A stretch of DNA of 14,246 nucleotides from Clostridia bacterium (GCA_017452335.1 JAFTMP010000216.1:1-14246), one strand, 5' to 3'. Counted from the stretch's first letter, positions 6,069 to 13,775 are shown. Notes: a model not told the origin generated them from the sequence alone. A program made the numbers and translations.

Positions 6069-7235
6069 ATGAGTGAACAATTGTTGCGGGTGGTGGCGGT
6101 GGTGCCGTCGCTGAATCCCGATGAAAAACTGAAAACGGTGGTTTCCGGTTTGCTTGAAAAGGGCTTTTTTAAGATCCTTTTGGTAGACGACGGAAGCGCC
6201 GAGACGCATAAACACCGCTTTCAAGAGTGCGTGGCACTGGACGAACGGGTGGAGCTGCTGGTGCATCCCGTAAATCGGGGAAAGGGCGCGGCGATGAAGA
6301 CTGCCTTTGCGTACATTCTGAAGAACTTCCCCAAATGTGAGGGTGCGGTGACGGTGGACGGAGACGCACAGCACGATCCCGAGGACTGCCGCAGATGCGC
6401 CGAAAAAATGATCGCAAAGGACTGTGTGGTGCTGGGCGTGCGGGACTTTTCCGGGGAAAATGTGCCTGCCAAGAGCCGTATGGGTAACAGGATCACATCG
6501 CTTGTGTTCAGACTCTTTTGCGGTATGAAATTAAGCGACACCCAAACGGGTCTGCGCGCATTTCCTATAGATATTCTTTCTCAAATGGTAAAGACCAAGG
6601 GCGACCGCTACGAATATGAGACCCAAATGCTGTTGGATTTCAAATCGCTGAAGATCCCTTATACCGAGGAGAAGATTCGCACGGTCTATATTGAGGAAAA
6701 TCAAACCTCCCATTTCAGAGTGATCAAGGATTCCTTTAGGATCTACAAGATGATCTTTGCCCACTTTTTTAAGTACCTTGCCACATCCTTTGCATCGTAC
6801 ATCTTGGAATTTTCCATCGTTTCTGCCCTGACGGTGCTCATCAATAACACCACCGGGTGGGAGCCTTTGACGGTGACCACGGTGACGTATCTTTGCGCCA
6901 GAGCGGTATCGTCGGTGTTTAACTTCTTTATGAATCAAAAGGTGGTTTTCCAGGCAAAGTGCTCCATGAAGCAATCGCTGTGGAAGTACTATACCCTGTG
7001 TATTCCCTTGGCGGCATTGGGGCTGGCATTCAATTTAGCAGGGGTGGGCGGAGCTGTTTGGTTAGACTTTTTGCCCCCTGCGGTAGAGGACTATGTGAAC
7101 TTGATAATTCATCCTTTAGTACAGATCTTGATGTTCCTCTTTACCTTTACGGTGCAGAGAGAATGGGTATACAAGACCGATAATAAGTATAAGTTTAAAA
7201 GAAGAGAACAGAAGAAAAAGAACAACAAAAAATAA
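6069..7235 (+). CDS. Family 2 glycosyltransferase fused to a GtrA membrane domain
   Basis: Probable lipid-linked sugar enzyme. The N-terminal domain (about 6-220) is a DPM1-like GT-A glycosyltransferase: VVAVVPSLNPDEKL, VDDGS (39-43), NRGKGAAMKTAF (69-80), the DxD metal motif in VDGDAQHDPED (96-106) and DTQTGLRAF (157-165). It would move a sugar from a nucleotide sugar to polyprenyl phosphate. The C-terminal part (about 236-370) is a four-helix GtrA domain (LATSFASYILEFSIVSALTVLI, then RAVSSVFNFFMNQKVVF), a family linked to moving lipid-linked sugars or decorating teichoic acids and O-antigen. The tail is basic (K/R/N-rich), suited to a cytoplasmic end. 388 aa. It lies between rpiB and pyrH, an uncommon place for a cell-surface gene. 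Donor and acceptor cannot be told. Confidence 0.9.
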   Translation: MSEQLLRVVAVVPSLNPDEKLKTVVSGLLEKGFFKILLVDDGSAETHKHRFQECVALDERVELLVHPVNRGKGAAMKTAFAYILKNFPKCEGAVTVDGDAQHDPEDCRRCAEKMIAKDCVVLGVRDFSGENVPAKSRMGNRITSLVFRLFCGMKLSDTQTGLRAFPIDILSQMVKTKGDRYEYETQMLLDFKSLKIPYTEEKIRTVYIEENQTSHFRVIKDSFRIYKMIFAHFFKYLATSFASYILEFSIVSALTVLINNTTGWEPLTVTTVTYLCARAVSSVFNFFMNQKVVFQAKCSMKQSLWKYYTLCIPLAALGLAFNLAGVGGAVWLDFLPPAVEDYVNLIIHPLVQILMFLFTFTVQREWVYKTDNKYKFKRREQKKKNNKK

Positions 7236-7273
7236 ATACGATGCGAAGAGCGTGAATGTAAGGAGGATCGGGT

Positions 7274-7993
7274 ATGAGTTTGGTTTATAAGAGAGTGTTG
7301 TTAAAGCTTTCGGGCGAGGCACTGAAGGCAGATGAAAAGGGCCTTTTCCATTATGAAACGGTAGATGCCATTTGCGAGGCAATCGGCAAATGCAGAGCCG
7401 CAGGCACCCAGGTTGCTGTGGTGGTGGGTGCCGGAAACATTTGGAGAGGCGGCAGAGCCGATCGAAAGATGGACAGAAGCCTTGCCGACCACATGGGCAT
7501 GCTGGGTACCACGATCAACGCGCTGTGCTTGAAGGACACTTTGGTGCAGATGGGTATTCCCGCAGTGGTGATGACCGCTGTGGAAATGCGTACCTTTGCC
7601 CTTCCTTATGTGAAGGATGATGCTGTGAAGCTGTTGGAGGAGGGCACCGTGGTGATCTTTGGATGCGGCACGGGCAGTCCCTATTTTTCCACCGATACCG
7701 CCGCAGTACTGCGCGGCAAGGAGATCGGCGCGGATGCACTGCTTTTTGCGAAAAACATCGACGGTATTTACACGGCAGATCCCAAGAAGGATCGCACAGC
7801 CGTAAAGCTTTCTCATATCACCTTTAAGCGCATCCTTTCCGAGCAGCTCAAGGCGATCGACTTGACCGCTGCTGCGTTCTGTCTTGAAAATGACATGAAG
7901 GTGCTGGTATTTGGACTGGATGACCCCGAAAACATCGTAAAGATCGCCATGGGAGAGCAACAGCCCGGAACGGTGATCGACAACGAGGAATAA
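7274..7993 (+). CDS. pyrH: UMP kinase
   Basis: Phosphorylates UMP to UDP with ATP; a hexameric amino-acid-kinase-fold enzyme controlled by GTP and UTP in bacteria. Motifs: KLSGEA (11-16), VVVGAGNIWRG (49-59), ADHMGMLGTTINA (71-83), FGCGTGSPYFSTDTAA, AKNIDGIYTADPKKD and the C-terminal GTVI. 239 aa is the normal size. The usual GGGN of the nucleotide loop reads GAGN here (Ala53), a mild change. AAGGAGG lies 7 nt before the ATG. It begins the conserved pyrH-frr-uppS-cdsA-dxr-rseP-ispG-polC order; rpsB and tsf, which normally come before it, are missing. Confidence 0.96.
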   Translation: MSLVYKRVLLKLSGEALKADEKGLFHYETVDAICEAIGKCRAAGTQVAVVVGAGNIWRGGRADRKMDRSLADHMGMLGTTINALCLKDTLVQMGIPAVVMTAVEMRTFALPYVKDDAVKLLEEGTVVIFGCGTGSPYFSTDTAAVLRGKEIGADALLFAKNIDGIYTADPKKDRTAVKLSHITFKRILSEQLKAIDLTAAAFCLENDMKVLVFGLDDPENIVKIAMGEQQPGTVIDNEE

Positions 7994-7999
7994 GCAGAC

Positions 8000-8028
8000 T
8001 TGAAGCGAAATTTTTCGCAATGTATAAA
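8000..8028 (+). promoter_or_regulatory. Possible internal promoter ahead of frr
   Basis: TTGAAG (8000-8005), 17 bp, TATAAA (8023-8028): four and five matches to the consensus boxes at the ideal distance. It could give frr and following genes extra transcription. The same A/T-rich stretch also forms two small hairpins, so the match may be chance. Confidence 0.35.
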
Positions 8029-8042
8029 TTTACTCATTTATA
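8005..8042 (+). other. Two tandem hairpins in the pyrH-frr gap
   Basis: GCGAA/TTCGC with extra A-T pairing (8005-8018) and TATAAAT (8023-8029), loop TTACTC, ATTTATA (8036-8042). The second ends 8 nt before the frr ribosome binding site (8050-8056). Neither is followed by a T-run, so they are not terminators. They may affect mRNA life or ribosome access. Confidence 0.4.
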
Positions 8043-8064
8043 AAAAGTGAAAGGAACGAATATC

Positions 8065-8619
8065 ATGAAATTAGAGCTGAACGTTTATGAGACCAAAATG
8101 AAAAAGAGCATTTCCGTTTTCGAGGAAGAGCTGTCTGTAATCAGCGCAGGAAGAGCAAACCCTGCAGTACTCAACGGCATTACCGTGGACTATTACGGTG
8201 CACCCACTGCGATCAATGCGGTAGCAGAGGTAAAGGTGACCGACGCACGTACCATCGTGATCACTCCCTGGGACGGCTCCCTTTTAAAGGCAATTGAAAA
8301 GGCGATCCTGGTTGCTGATATCGGCGTTGTTCCCCAGAACGACGGCAGACTGATCCGCTTGATCTTCCCCCAGGCGACTGAGGAGAGAAGAAAGGCACTG
8401 GGCAAGGATATCTCCAAGATGGGTGAGGAGTGCAAGGTAAACCTGCGCAACATCAGAAGAGATGCCAATGACAAGTGCAAGGATATGAAGAAGAAGAGCG
8501 AAATGACGGAGGATGAACAGAAGTCCTCCGAAAAGTCGGTACAGGATCTGACCGACAAGTATATCAAGCAGGTTGACGGGATCGTTGACAAAAAGTCTAA
8601 GGAGATCATGTCTATTTGA
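8065..8619 (+). CDS. frr: Ribosome recycling factor
   Basis: Works with EF-G to split the post-termination ribosome; cytoplasmic and essential in bacteria. The 184-residue protein has the tRNA-shaped factor's layout: a helical domain, then SAGRANPAVLNGITVDYYGAPTAIN, DARTIVITPWD, IGVVPQNDGRLIRLIFPQATEERRK, and the long helix with R-N-I-R-R-D-A-N. The start is ATG 8065, with AAAGGAA 8 nt upstream. An in-frame GTG at 8047 would put the binding site inside the gene and add six residues not seen in the family (usual length 185). Codon use is somewhat biased to well-expressed codons, in line with a translation factor. Confidence 0.96.
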   Translation: MKLELNVYETKMKKSISVFEEELSVISAGRANPAVLNGITVDYYGAPTAINAVAEVKVTDARTIVITPWDGSLLKAIEKAILVADIGVVPQNDGRLIRLIFPQATEERRKALGKDISKMGEECKVNLRNIRRDANDKCKDMKKKSEMTEDEQKSSEKSVQDLTDKYIKQVDGIVDKKSKEIMSI

Positions 8620-8630
8620 TCAAGTATTTG

Positions 8631-8663
8631 GGGAGGTGTCTGTACGCTTGTGGGGCACCTCCC
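8631..8663 (+). terminator. Hairpin between frr and uppS, possible partial terminator or processing site
   Basis: GGGAGGTGTC (8631-8640), a 13-nt loop, GGCACCTCCC (8654-8663): a ten-pair GC-rich stem with one wobble, 12 nt after the frr stop. It is followed by TTGAAGC rather than a run of T, so full termination is unlikely. An attenuator or an RNA-cleavage or stability element fits better. The left arm also contains a GGAGG sequence that the hairpin would hide. Confidence 0.4.
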
Positions 8664-8691
8664 TTGAAGCAATAGGGAAAAGGGGCTTAAA

Positions 8692-9408
8692 ATGTCACTG
8701 GAAGAAAGCAAAAAATTGGTTTTAGAAAAGAATTTGCGGCATGTGGCGTTCATCATGGACGGAAACGGCAGATGGGCAAAGAAAAAGGGCATGCCCAGAG
8801 AATACGGGCACACGGTAGGGGCAAAAACCTTTAAAAACGTAATCACCTACTGCTATGAGTGCGGGATCGAGTGTGTGACGGTGTATGCCTTCTCCACCGA
8901 GAACTGGAAACGGTCGGAAAAAGAAGTCTCGGCACTCATGAAGCTTTTTTCTGCCTATATTGACAGTGCTTATGAGGATCTGTCCAAAAACAACATCCGC
9001 ATTTATTTCATCGGAGACCGCGCGCGCCTGCCCCAGGCGCTCATAAAGCGCATGGGAGAGCTGGAAGAAAAAACGGCGGCAGGCAAGAGAATTTTGAATA
9101 TTGCCCTCAATTACGGTGCGCGGGATGAGATCCTTCATGCGGTGAATACGCTTTTGCAAAAAGGGGCAACGTCTGTGGACGAAGAGACCTTTTCAAAGGC
9201 GCTTTATACCGCAGACTCCCCCGACCCCGACCTGGTGGTGCGCACGGCGGGAGAACAGCGCCTTTCCAACTTTCTTTTATGGCAGGCAGCCTACAGCGAA
9301 TTTTACTATACCGACACCCTTTGGCCCGATATGGGCAAGGAGCAGTTGGATAAAGCCTTCGCCGCCTTTGGCGGCAGGGTCAGAAGATACGGCGCTGTAG
9401 TAGAATAA
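8692..9408 (+). CDS. uppS: Undecaprenyl diphosphate synthase (cis-prenyltransferase)
   Basis: Adds isopentenyl units in cis to farnesyl diphosphate to make C55 undecaprenyl diphosphate, the carrier lipid for peptidoglycan and other wall polymers. Signature blocks: HVAFIMDGNGRWAKKKG (17-33, catalytic D23), TVYAFSTENWKRSEKEV, and RTAGEQRLSNFLLWQ...SEFYYTDTLWPD (184-213). The usual RTSGE reads RTAGE, a common variant. 238 aa is normal (about 230-260). AAAAGGGG precedes the ATG by 6 nt. Its substrates come from the MEP pathway, of which two enzymes (dxr, ispG) are encoded downstream. Confidence 0.95.
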   Translation: MSLEESKKLVLEKNLRHVAFIMDGNGRWAKKKGMPREYGHTVGAKTFKNVITYCYECGIECVTVYAFSTENWKRSEKEVSALMKLFSAYIDSAYEDLSKNNIRIYFIGDRARLPQALIKRMGELEEKTAAGKRILNIALNYGARDEILHAVNTLLQKGATSVDEETFSKALYTADSPDPDLVVRTAGEQRLSNFLLWQAAYSEFYYTDTLWPDMGKEQLDKAFAAFGGRVRRYGAVVE

Positions 9409-9430
9409 GTATAAATCAGAGGAGATTATC

Positions 9431-10264
9431 ATGAAAACGCGGGTCATCACGGGAATTGTAGGATTATTGGTATTCGTTCCGTTGCTGGTCTTTTCCAATA
9501 CCTACGCAGGGTGCTTGATGGCACAGCTTCTTTGTCTTATTTCGGTATACGAGTTGTCGGGAGCAGTGGGGCTTCGTAAAAAATGGCAGATGACCATTCC
9601 CCTGTATCTCTTGTCCATAGGAATGCCTTTGCTGATCTTTTTTGAGAAAACAAGAGGGGACTTTATGAAATATGCCGCTCTTGCCTTCTCCCTTGCCGCC
9701 TTTTACCTGTTGGGGTGCGCGGTGTTTTCTAAGGGAAAGATCAAAATTGAGGATACCGGCGTGCTCTTTACCATGCAGTTTTATGTCTTTATGGGCTTTA
9801 ACGCCATGTATATGCTGCGCCACATGGAAAACGGCGGGTGCCTCATTGCACTGCTGTTCATCTCCCCCTGGGCAACCGATATTTTTGCCTATTTTACAGG
9901 CAGACTCTTTGGAAAGCACAAGCTCATTCCCGATGTCAGCCCCAAAAAGACGGTGGAAGGAGCGGTCGGCGGTTTTGTGATGGCGATTGTGCTGACAGTG
10001 GTTTACGGACTGGTGGTGGGCGCTTTCACGAAGGTGTCTCCTCAGTATCTGCAGCTTGTTTTGGCAGGTGCGGTGATGTCGGTCGCTTCCATGGTGGGTG
10101 ATTTGATCGCGTCGCTGGTGAAACGCCATTATGGCATTAAGGATTACAGCAGAATGCTTCCGGGACACGGCGGCATTTTGGACCGCTTTGACAGCATCCT
10201 TGCCGCATCCTTTATTTTGCTGGTGCTGTATGAGCTGCCCTTCGGCTTCTCGCTCTTTGTTTAA
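9431..10264 (+). CDS. cdsA: Phosphatidate cytidylyltransferase (CDP-diglyceride synthase)
   Basis: Makes CDP-diacylglycerol from CTP and phosphatidic acid, the branch point to phosphatidylglycerol and cardiolipin; integral membrane. The 277 aa protein has about eight hydrophobic segments and the full family signature at 220-255 (S-M-V-G-D-L-I-A-S, KRHYGIKDYSRMLPGHGG, ILDRFDS), holding the metal-binding Asp pair. An earlier block, WATDIFAYFTGRLFGKHKL then SPKKTVEGAVGG, is equally typical. AGAGGAG lies 6 nt before the ATG, and the gap from uppS is only 22 bp. Confidence 0.95.
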   Translation: MKTRVITGIVGLLVFVPLLVFSNTYAGCLMAQLLCLISVYELSGAVGLRKKWQMTIPLYLLSIGMPLLIFFEKTRGDFMKYAALAFSLAAFYLLGCAVFSKGKIKIEDTGVLFTMQFYVFMGFNAMYMLRHMENGGCLIALLFISPWATDIFAYFTGRLFGKHKLIPDVSPKKTVEGAVGGFVMAIVLTVVYGLVVGAFTKVSPQYLQLVLAGAVMSVASMVGDLIASLVKRHYGIKDYSRMLPGHGGILDRFDSILAASFILLVLYELPFGFSLFV

Positions 10265-10278
10265 AAGGGATAAAAAAG

Positions 10279-11421
10279 ATGAAAAAGATCGCAGTATTGG
10301 GGTCCACGGGCTCGATCGGGACCCAGTCGCTGGATGTGGCGGCAAGAAAAAATTATGAGGTGCAGGCAATTGCCGCAGGAAGAAACATCAAGCTGCTGGA
10401 GGAGCAGATCAGACGATTTGCGCCCCGCTATTGCGGCGTGTTTGAGGAAGATGCCGCAAAGGATCTGGCTCTGCGCGTTGCCGATACAAATACGAAAATT
10501 TTGGCGGGGGAAGAGGGCATTTGTGCCATTCCCCACTTGATTGATGCGGAAACGGTGATCAACTCCATTGTGGGCAGAGCGGGACTGCGCCCCACCGTTT
10601 CGATTTTGGAGGCGGGCAAAAAGCTGGCGCTGGCAAACAAGGAGAGCCTTGTTTGTGCAGGAGATTTGGTCATGGGCATGGCAAGAGAAAAGAACCTGCC
10701 CATCCTTCCCGTGGACAGCGAGCACAGCGCCATTTTCCAGTGCCTGCAGGCAGGCAGAAAAGAGGAGGTCTCCCGCATTTTGCTCACAGCTTCGGGCGGA
10801 CCCTTCTTTGGCAAAAAAAGAGAAGAGCTGGAGGGCATGCGTGCCAAGGACGCTTTAGCCCATCCCACCTGGTCTATGGGGGCAAAGATCACCGTAGACT
10901 CCTCGACCCTCATGAACAAGGGCTTTGAAGTGATGGAGGCGATGCATCTCTTTGGCGTGCCGCTTTCAAAGATCGAGGTGGTGGTGCACCGTGAGAGAAT
11001 TGTACATTCCATGGTGGAGTTTGCCGATCACAGCGTGATCGCCCAGCTTGCCACCCCCGATATGAGAGACTGCATCCAGTATGCCCTCACCTATCCCGAA
11101 AGAGAAGCCTCTCCCGTAAAGCCTTTAGACTTTGCGGCGATCGGCAGGCTGACCTTTGCCGCGCCCGACAGAGAAACCTTCCCCTTGCTTGACTTGGCAG
11201 GAAGCTGTATGGAGCGGGGCGGCGTTGCGGGTGCGGTGCTCAACGGCGCAAACGAGGGTGCTGTGGCACTGTTTTTAAAAGACAAGATCAAATTCCTGCA
11301 AATTTCCGAGCTGGTTGCCCGCGTTGTAGAGGAGTTTGAGCAGATTAGCGACCCTACCCTGCAGGACATTTGTACCGCAGGGCAGGAGGCTGAGCGCAGA
11401 GTGTTGGCGCTGGCAGAATAA
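10279..11421 (+). CDS. dxr: 1-deoxy-D-xylulose 5-phosphate reductoisomerase
   Basis: Converts DXP to 2-C-methyl-D-erythritol 4-phosphate with NADPH, the committed step of the MEP isoprenoid pathway and the target of fosmidomycin. The NADPH motif LGSTGSIGTQ starts at residue 7. Metal ligands are D146, E148 (PVDSEHSAIFQ) and E217 (NKGFEVMEA). The substrate loop TASGGPF spans 170-176, and the flexible-loop region HPTWSMGAKITVDSSTLMNKG follows at 195-215. 380 aa matches the family (about 380-400). The ribosome binding site AAAGGGA overlaps the cdsA stop codon, and the gap is 14 bp, so translation is likely coupled. Confidence 0.96.
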   Translation: MKKIAVLGSTGSIGTQSLDVAARKNYEVQAIAAGRNIKLLEEQIRRFAPRYCGVFEEDAAKDLALRVADTNTKILAGEEGICAIPHLIDAETVINSIVGRAGLRPTVSILEAGKKLALANKESLVCAGDLVMGMAREKNLPILPVDSEHSAIFQCLQAGRKEEVSRILLTASGGPFFGKKREELEGMRAKDALAHPTWSMGAKITVDSSTLMNKGFEVMEAMHLFGVPLSKIEVVVHRERIVHSMVEFADHSVIAQLATPDMRDCIQYALTYPEREASPVKPLDFAAIGRLTFAAPDRETFPLLDLAGSCMERGGVAGAVLNGANEGAVALFLKDKIKFLQISELVARVVEEFEQISDPTLQDICTAGQEAERRVLALAE

Positions 11422-11446
11422 CGATTTATTTTTCCTGAAAGGAAGC

Positions 11447-11463
11447 CTTCCGCGCGGCGGAAG
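11447..11463 (+). other. GC-rich hairpin between dxr and rseP
   Basis: CTTCCGC (11447-11453), loop GCG, GCGGAAG (11457-11463). A GAAAGGAAG sequence (11437-11445) lies just before it. The rseP ATG is 15 nt after the stem, following CAGGG and a TTTT run (11469-11472). TTCCT (11432-11436) can also pair with AGGAA (11440-11444), so the upstream binding-site-like sequence may be hidden. It is either a weak attenuator or a translation control element. Confidence 0.45.
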
Positions 11464-11478
11464 CAGGGTTTTCACCAA

Positions 11479-12585
11479 ATGGTATTTTCGGCACAGTCCT
11501 TTTTTTCTTCAATGATGAACAGCTCGTGGTTTTACATCCTTGTGACGGCGCTTGCCACCATGTTGTTGTTCGGATTCTTGATCTTTATTCATGAATTCGG
11601 GCATTATATCACCGCACGGCTGTTTAAAGTGACCGTGAAGGAGTTTTCCATTGGCATGGGCCCCAAGATCCTTCAAAAGAGATCAAAAAAGACCGATATT
11701 GCTTATTCTCTGCGTGCTCTGCCCATTGGCGGGTATGTGAGCATGGAGGGAGAGGATGAGGAATCGGGCGACCCCAACGCCTTTTACAAAAAGGCGGTTT
11801 GGAAGAGAATGATCATCACTGCCGCAGGCGGCGTGATGAATCTGCTGTTGGGGTTGATCCTCACCTTTATTTATGTGCTCACCTCGGTGGGACTTGCCGC
11901 GCCGGTGGTGTATAAATTCCAGGAAAATGCGACCTCTTCCCAGTGGCTGCAGGAAAACGACATCATTGTAGCGGTGGACGGCACGCGGGTCTATACAGGG
12001 CAGGACGCCTACTATGAAATTTTGCGCAAGGGCATCGAGCCCATTGACATCAAGGTCAAGCGCGACGGCAAAGAGGTGGTCCTTGAGGATGTGACCTTCG
12101 GCATCATGACCGAGCAGGGGGTAAAATTCGGCTCCCAGGATTTCTATTTCCCCAGAGAAACCAAGACTGCAGGGGCGGTGTTGCGGCACACGGCAAGCCA
12201 GATGCGCTTGTCGGTAAAGATGGTATACGAGTCGCTTTTTGACTTGGTAACGGGACGCTACGGCTTTGAGCAGATCTCGGGACCCGTGGGCACAGCGGGC
12301 GCTGTGGGTGATGCCATTAAAGACGATGTGCAGGCAGGAGAGGGCGAAGCCAGCAATTCACTGCTGTATCTTGCCATGATCATCACCGTCAACTTAGGTG
12401 TGATGAACCTGCTTCCCATTCCGGCGCTGGATGGCGGACGGCTGCTGTTTCAGGTGGTGGAGTTGATCTTCAGAAAGCCCATCCCCACCAAATACGAGGG
12501 ATATATTCACGCCGCAGGCATCGTGCTCTTGCTGGCGCTGATGGCAGTGGTGACCTTTAAGGATATTTTGGGACTCTTTTTGTAA
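11479..12585 (+). CDS. rseP: Site-2 zinc metalloprotease RseP (PDZ-containing)
   Basis: Membrane protease that cuts anti-sigma factors or signal-peptide remnants within the membrane. HEFGH (38-42) is the zinc site in the first helix, followed by the GMGPK and LRALPIGGYVSMEGED blocks. A PDZ domain lies at about 140-215 (SSQWLQENDIIVAVDGTRV). The second active-site motif NLLPIPALDGGR (310-321, D318) and a last helix follow. 368 aa is in the family range. Several helices make it integral to the membrane. The start lacks a strong binding site: only AGGG 10 nt before the ATG, plus GAAAGGAAG further away behind a hairpin. No in-frame start with better support is seen. Confidence 0.94.
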   Translation: MVFSAQSFFSSMMNSSWFYILVTALATMLLFGFLIFIHEFGHYITARLFKVTVKEFSIGMGPKILQKRSKKTDIAYSLRALPIGGYVSMEGEDEESGDPNAFYKKAVWKRMIITAAGGVMNLLLGLILTFIYVLTSVGLAAPVVYKFQENATSSQWLQENDIIVAVDGTRVYTGQDAYYEILRKGIEPIDIKVKRDGKEVVLEDVTFGIMTEQGVKFGSQDFYFPRETKTAGAVLRHTASQMRLSVKMVYESLFDLVTGRYGFEQISGPVGTAGAVGDAIKDDVQAGEGEASNSLLYLAMIITVNLGVMNLLPIPALDGGRLLFQVVELIFRKPIPTKYEGYIHAAGIVLLLALMAVVTFKDILGLFL

Positions 12586-12597
12586 AAGGAGACGAAC

Positions 12598-13671
12598 ATG
12601 AGCGAATATAACGGCATCAGAAGAAAAACAAGAAAGATCAAGGTGGGCGGGCTGTATATCGGCGGTGATGCGCCGATCACGGTGCAGTCCATGACCACGA
12701 CAAGAGGCTATGAGGGCATTTATGCCCAAATGAAGGCACTGCAGGATGCGGGCTGTGATATCGTGCGCATGACGGTGCCCGATATGGAAAACGTGCACAT
12801 CCTTTCGCGCATCAAGGAAAGCGACATCACCATGCCCATCGTGGCGGATATCCATTTTGATTATAAAATGGCGATCGAAGCGGCATACGCGGGGGCTGAC
12901 AAGGTGCGCATCAATCCCGGCAACATCGGATCAGAGGATCGGGTGAAGGCGGTGGTGGATGCCTGCAAGGCAAAGAATATTGCCATTCGCGTGGGGGTCA
13001 ACAGCGGATCGCTGGATAAGAAGAAGCTTGACAAATACGGACAGGTAACCCCCGAGGGACTGTGCGAAAGTGCCCTTGAAAATGTGCGCTTGCTTGAAAA
13101 ATATGATTTTGAAAACATCGTGGTGGCGGTGAAGTCCTCTTCTCCCTATAAAATGACGGTGGCAAACCGCCTCATTGCGCAAAAGTGCGACTATCCCCTT
13201 CATTTAGGTGTGACCGAGGCAGGCACTGCACGCTTGGGCGAAGCCAAGGGCGCGGCAGGTATCGGCGGACTGCTCCTTTCGGGTATTGGCGATACCCTGC
13301 GCTTTTCGCTGACTGCCGACCCCGTACAAGAGGTACATAGCGGCAGAAGACTGCTGGAGGCACTGGGCTTTGATGATAAGAGCATGCTGGAGCTGGTGTC
13401 TTGCCCCACGTGCGGACGAACCATGATCGACATTATCGGCATTGCGGGGCGCTTTGAAGAGGAAGCGCGCAAGCTGAATTTGACGAGAAAAATGAAGGTT
13501 GCCATTATGGGATGCGTGGTCAACGGTCCCGGAGAGGCGGCAGACGCCGACGTGGGCATCGCAGGAGGCAAGGGCGAGGCAGTGCTCTTTAAAAAGGGAC
13601 AGATCCTTTGCAAGGTGCCCGAAGAGGAGCTGGTGGATCGTCTGATCGAAGAGATCAAGGCGATGCAGTAA
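12598..13671 (+). CDS. ispG: (E)-4-hydroxy-3-methylbut-2-enyl-diphosphate synthase (GcpE)
   Basis: Reductively opens 2-C-methyl-D-erythritol 2,4-cyclodiphosphate to HMBPP, the next-to-last MEP step. An N-terminal TIM barrel (GGDAPITVQSMTTT, MTVPDME, PIVADIHFDY, KVRINPGNIG) is followed by the cluster domain. The [4Fe-4S] ligands are C269 and C272 (SCPTCGRT), C306 and E313 (GCVVNGPGE). 357 aa is typical of the flavodoxin/ferredoxin-dependent bacterial form. AAAGGAG lies 7 nt before the ATG and overlaps the rseP stop; the gap is 12 bp. The oxygen-sensitive cluster suits an anaerobe but does not prove one. Confidence 0.96.
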   Translation: MSEYNGIRRKTRKIKVGGLYIGGDAPITVQSMTTTRGYEGIYAQMKALQDAGCDIVRMTVPDMENVHILSRIKESDITMPIVADIHFDYKMAIEAAYAGADKVRINPGNIGSEDRVKAVVDACKAKNIAIRVGVNSGSLDKKKLDKYGQVTPEGLCESALENVRLLEKYDFENIVVAVKSSSPYKMTVANRLIAQKCDYPLHLGVTEAGTARLGEAKGAAGIGGLLLSGIGDTLRFSLTADPVQEVHSGRRLLEALGFDDKSMLELVSCPTCGRTMIDIIGIAGRFEEEARKLNLTRKMKVAIMGCVVNGPGEAADADVGIAGGKGEAVLFKKGQILCKVPEEELVDRLIEEIKAMQ

Positions 13672-13751
13672 AAAATCGTCGCTGCGCGTGACGCATAATA
13701 AGAAAATACCGTTCCGTTACGACGGCGCGGCAGAGCATTTTCCGTTTTTAA

Positions 13752-13775
13752 TGCCCGAGAGACCCCTCTCGGGCA
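13752..13775 (+). terminator. Perfect 10-bp hairpin between ispG and polC
   Basis: TGCCCGAGAG (13752-13761), loop ACCC, CTCTCGGGCA (13766-13775). The stem is GC-rich and perfect, but no T-run follows on either strand; a TTTTT lies just before it (13745-13749). It may be a Rho-independent terminator of poor form, a pause or processing site. It sits midway in the largest gap of the rightward run (176 bp). I see no clear promoter for polC in that gap. Confidence 0.4.

Noticed and set aside
7301..8020. 239-codon minus-strand frame opposite pyrH
   Set aside because: PyrH is certain on the plus strand; the reverse frame shows no family motif.
9464..10369. 301-codon minus-strand frame opposite cdsA
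   Set aside because: The sense strand encodes CdsA with its complete signature. The antisense product is rich in H, Q and K with no recognisable order and no ribosome binding site.
13752..13775. Gap hairpin before polC as a riboswitch or T-box
   Set aside because: The stem is a simple 10-bp hairpin with no T-box sequence, specifier loop or known aptamer core that I can recognise.
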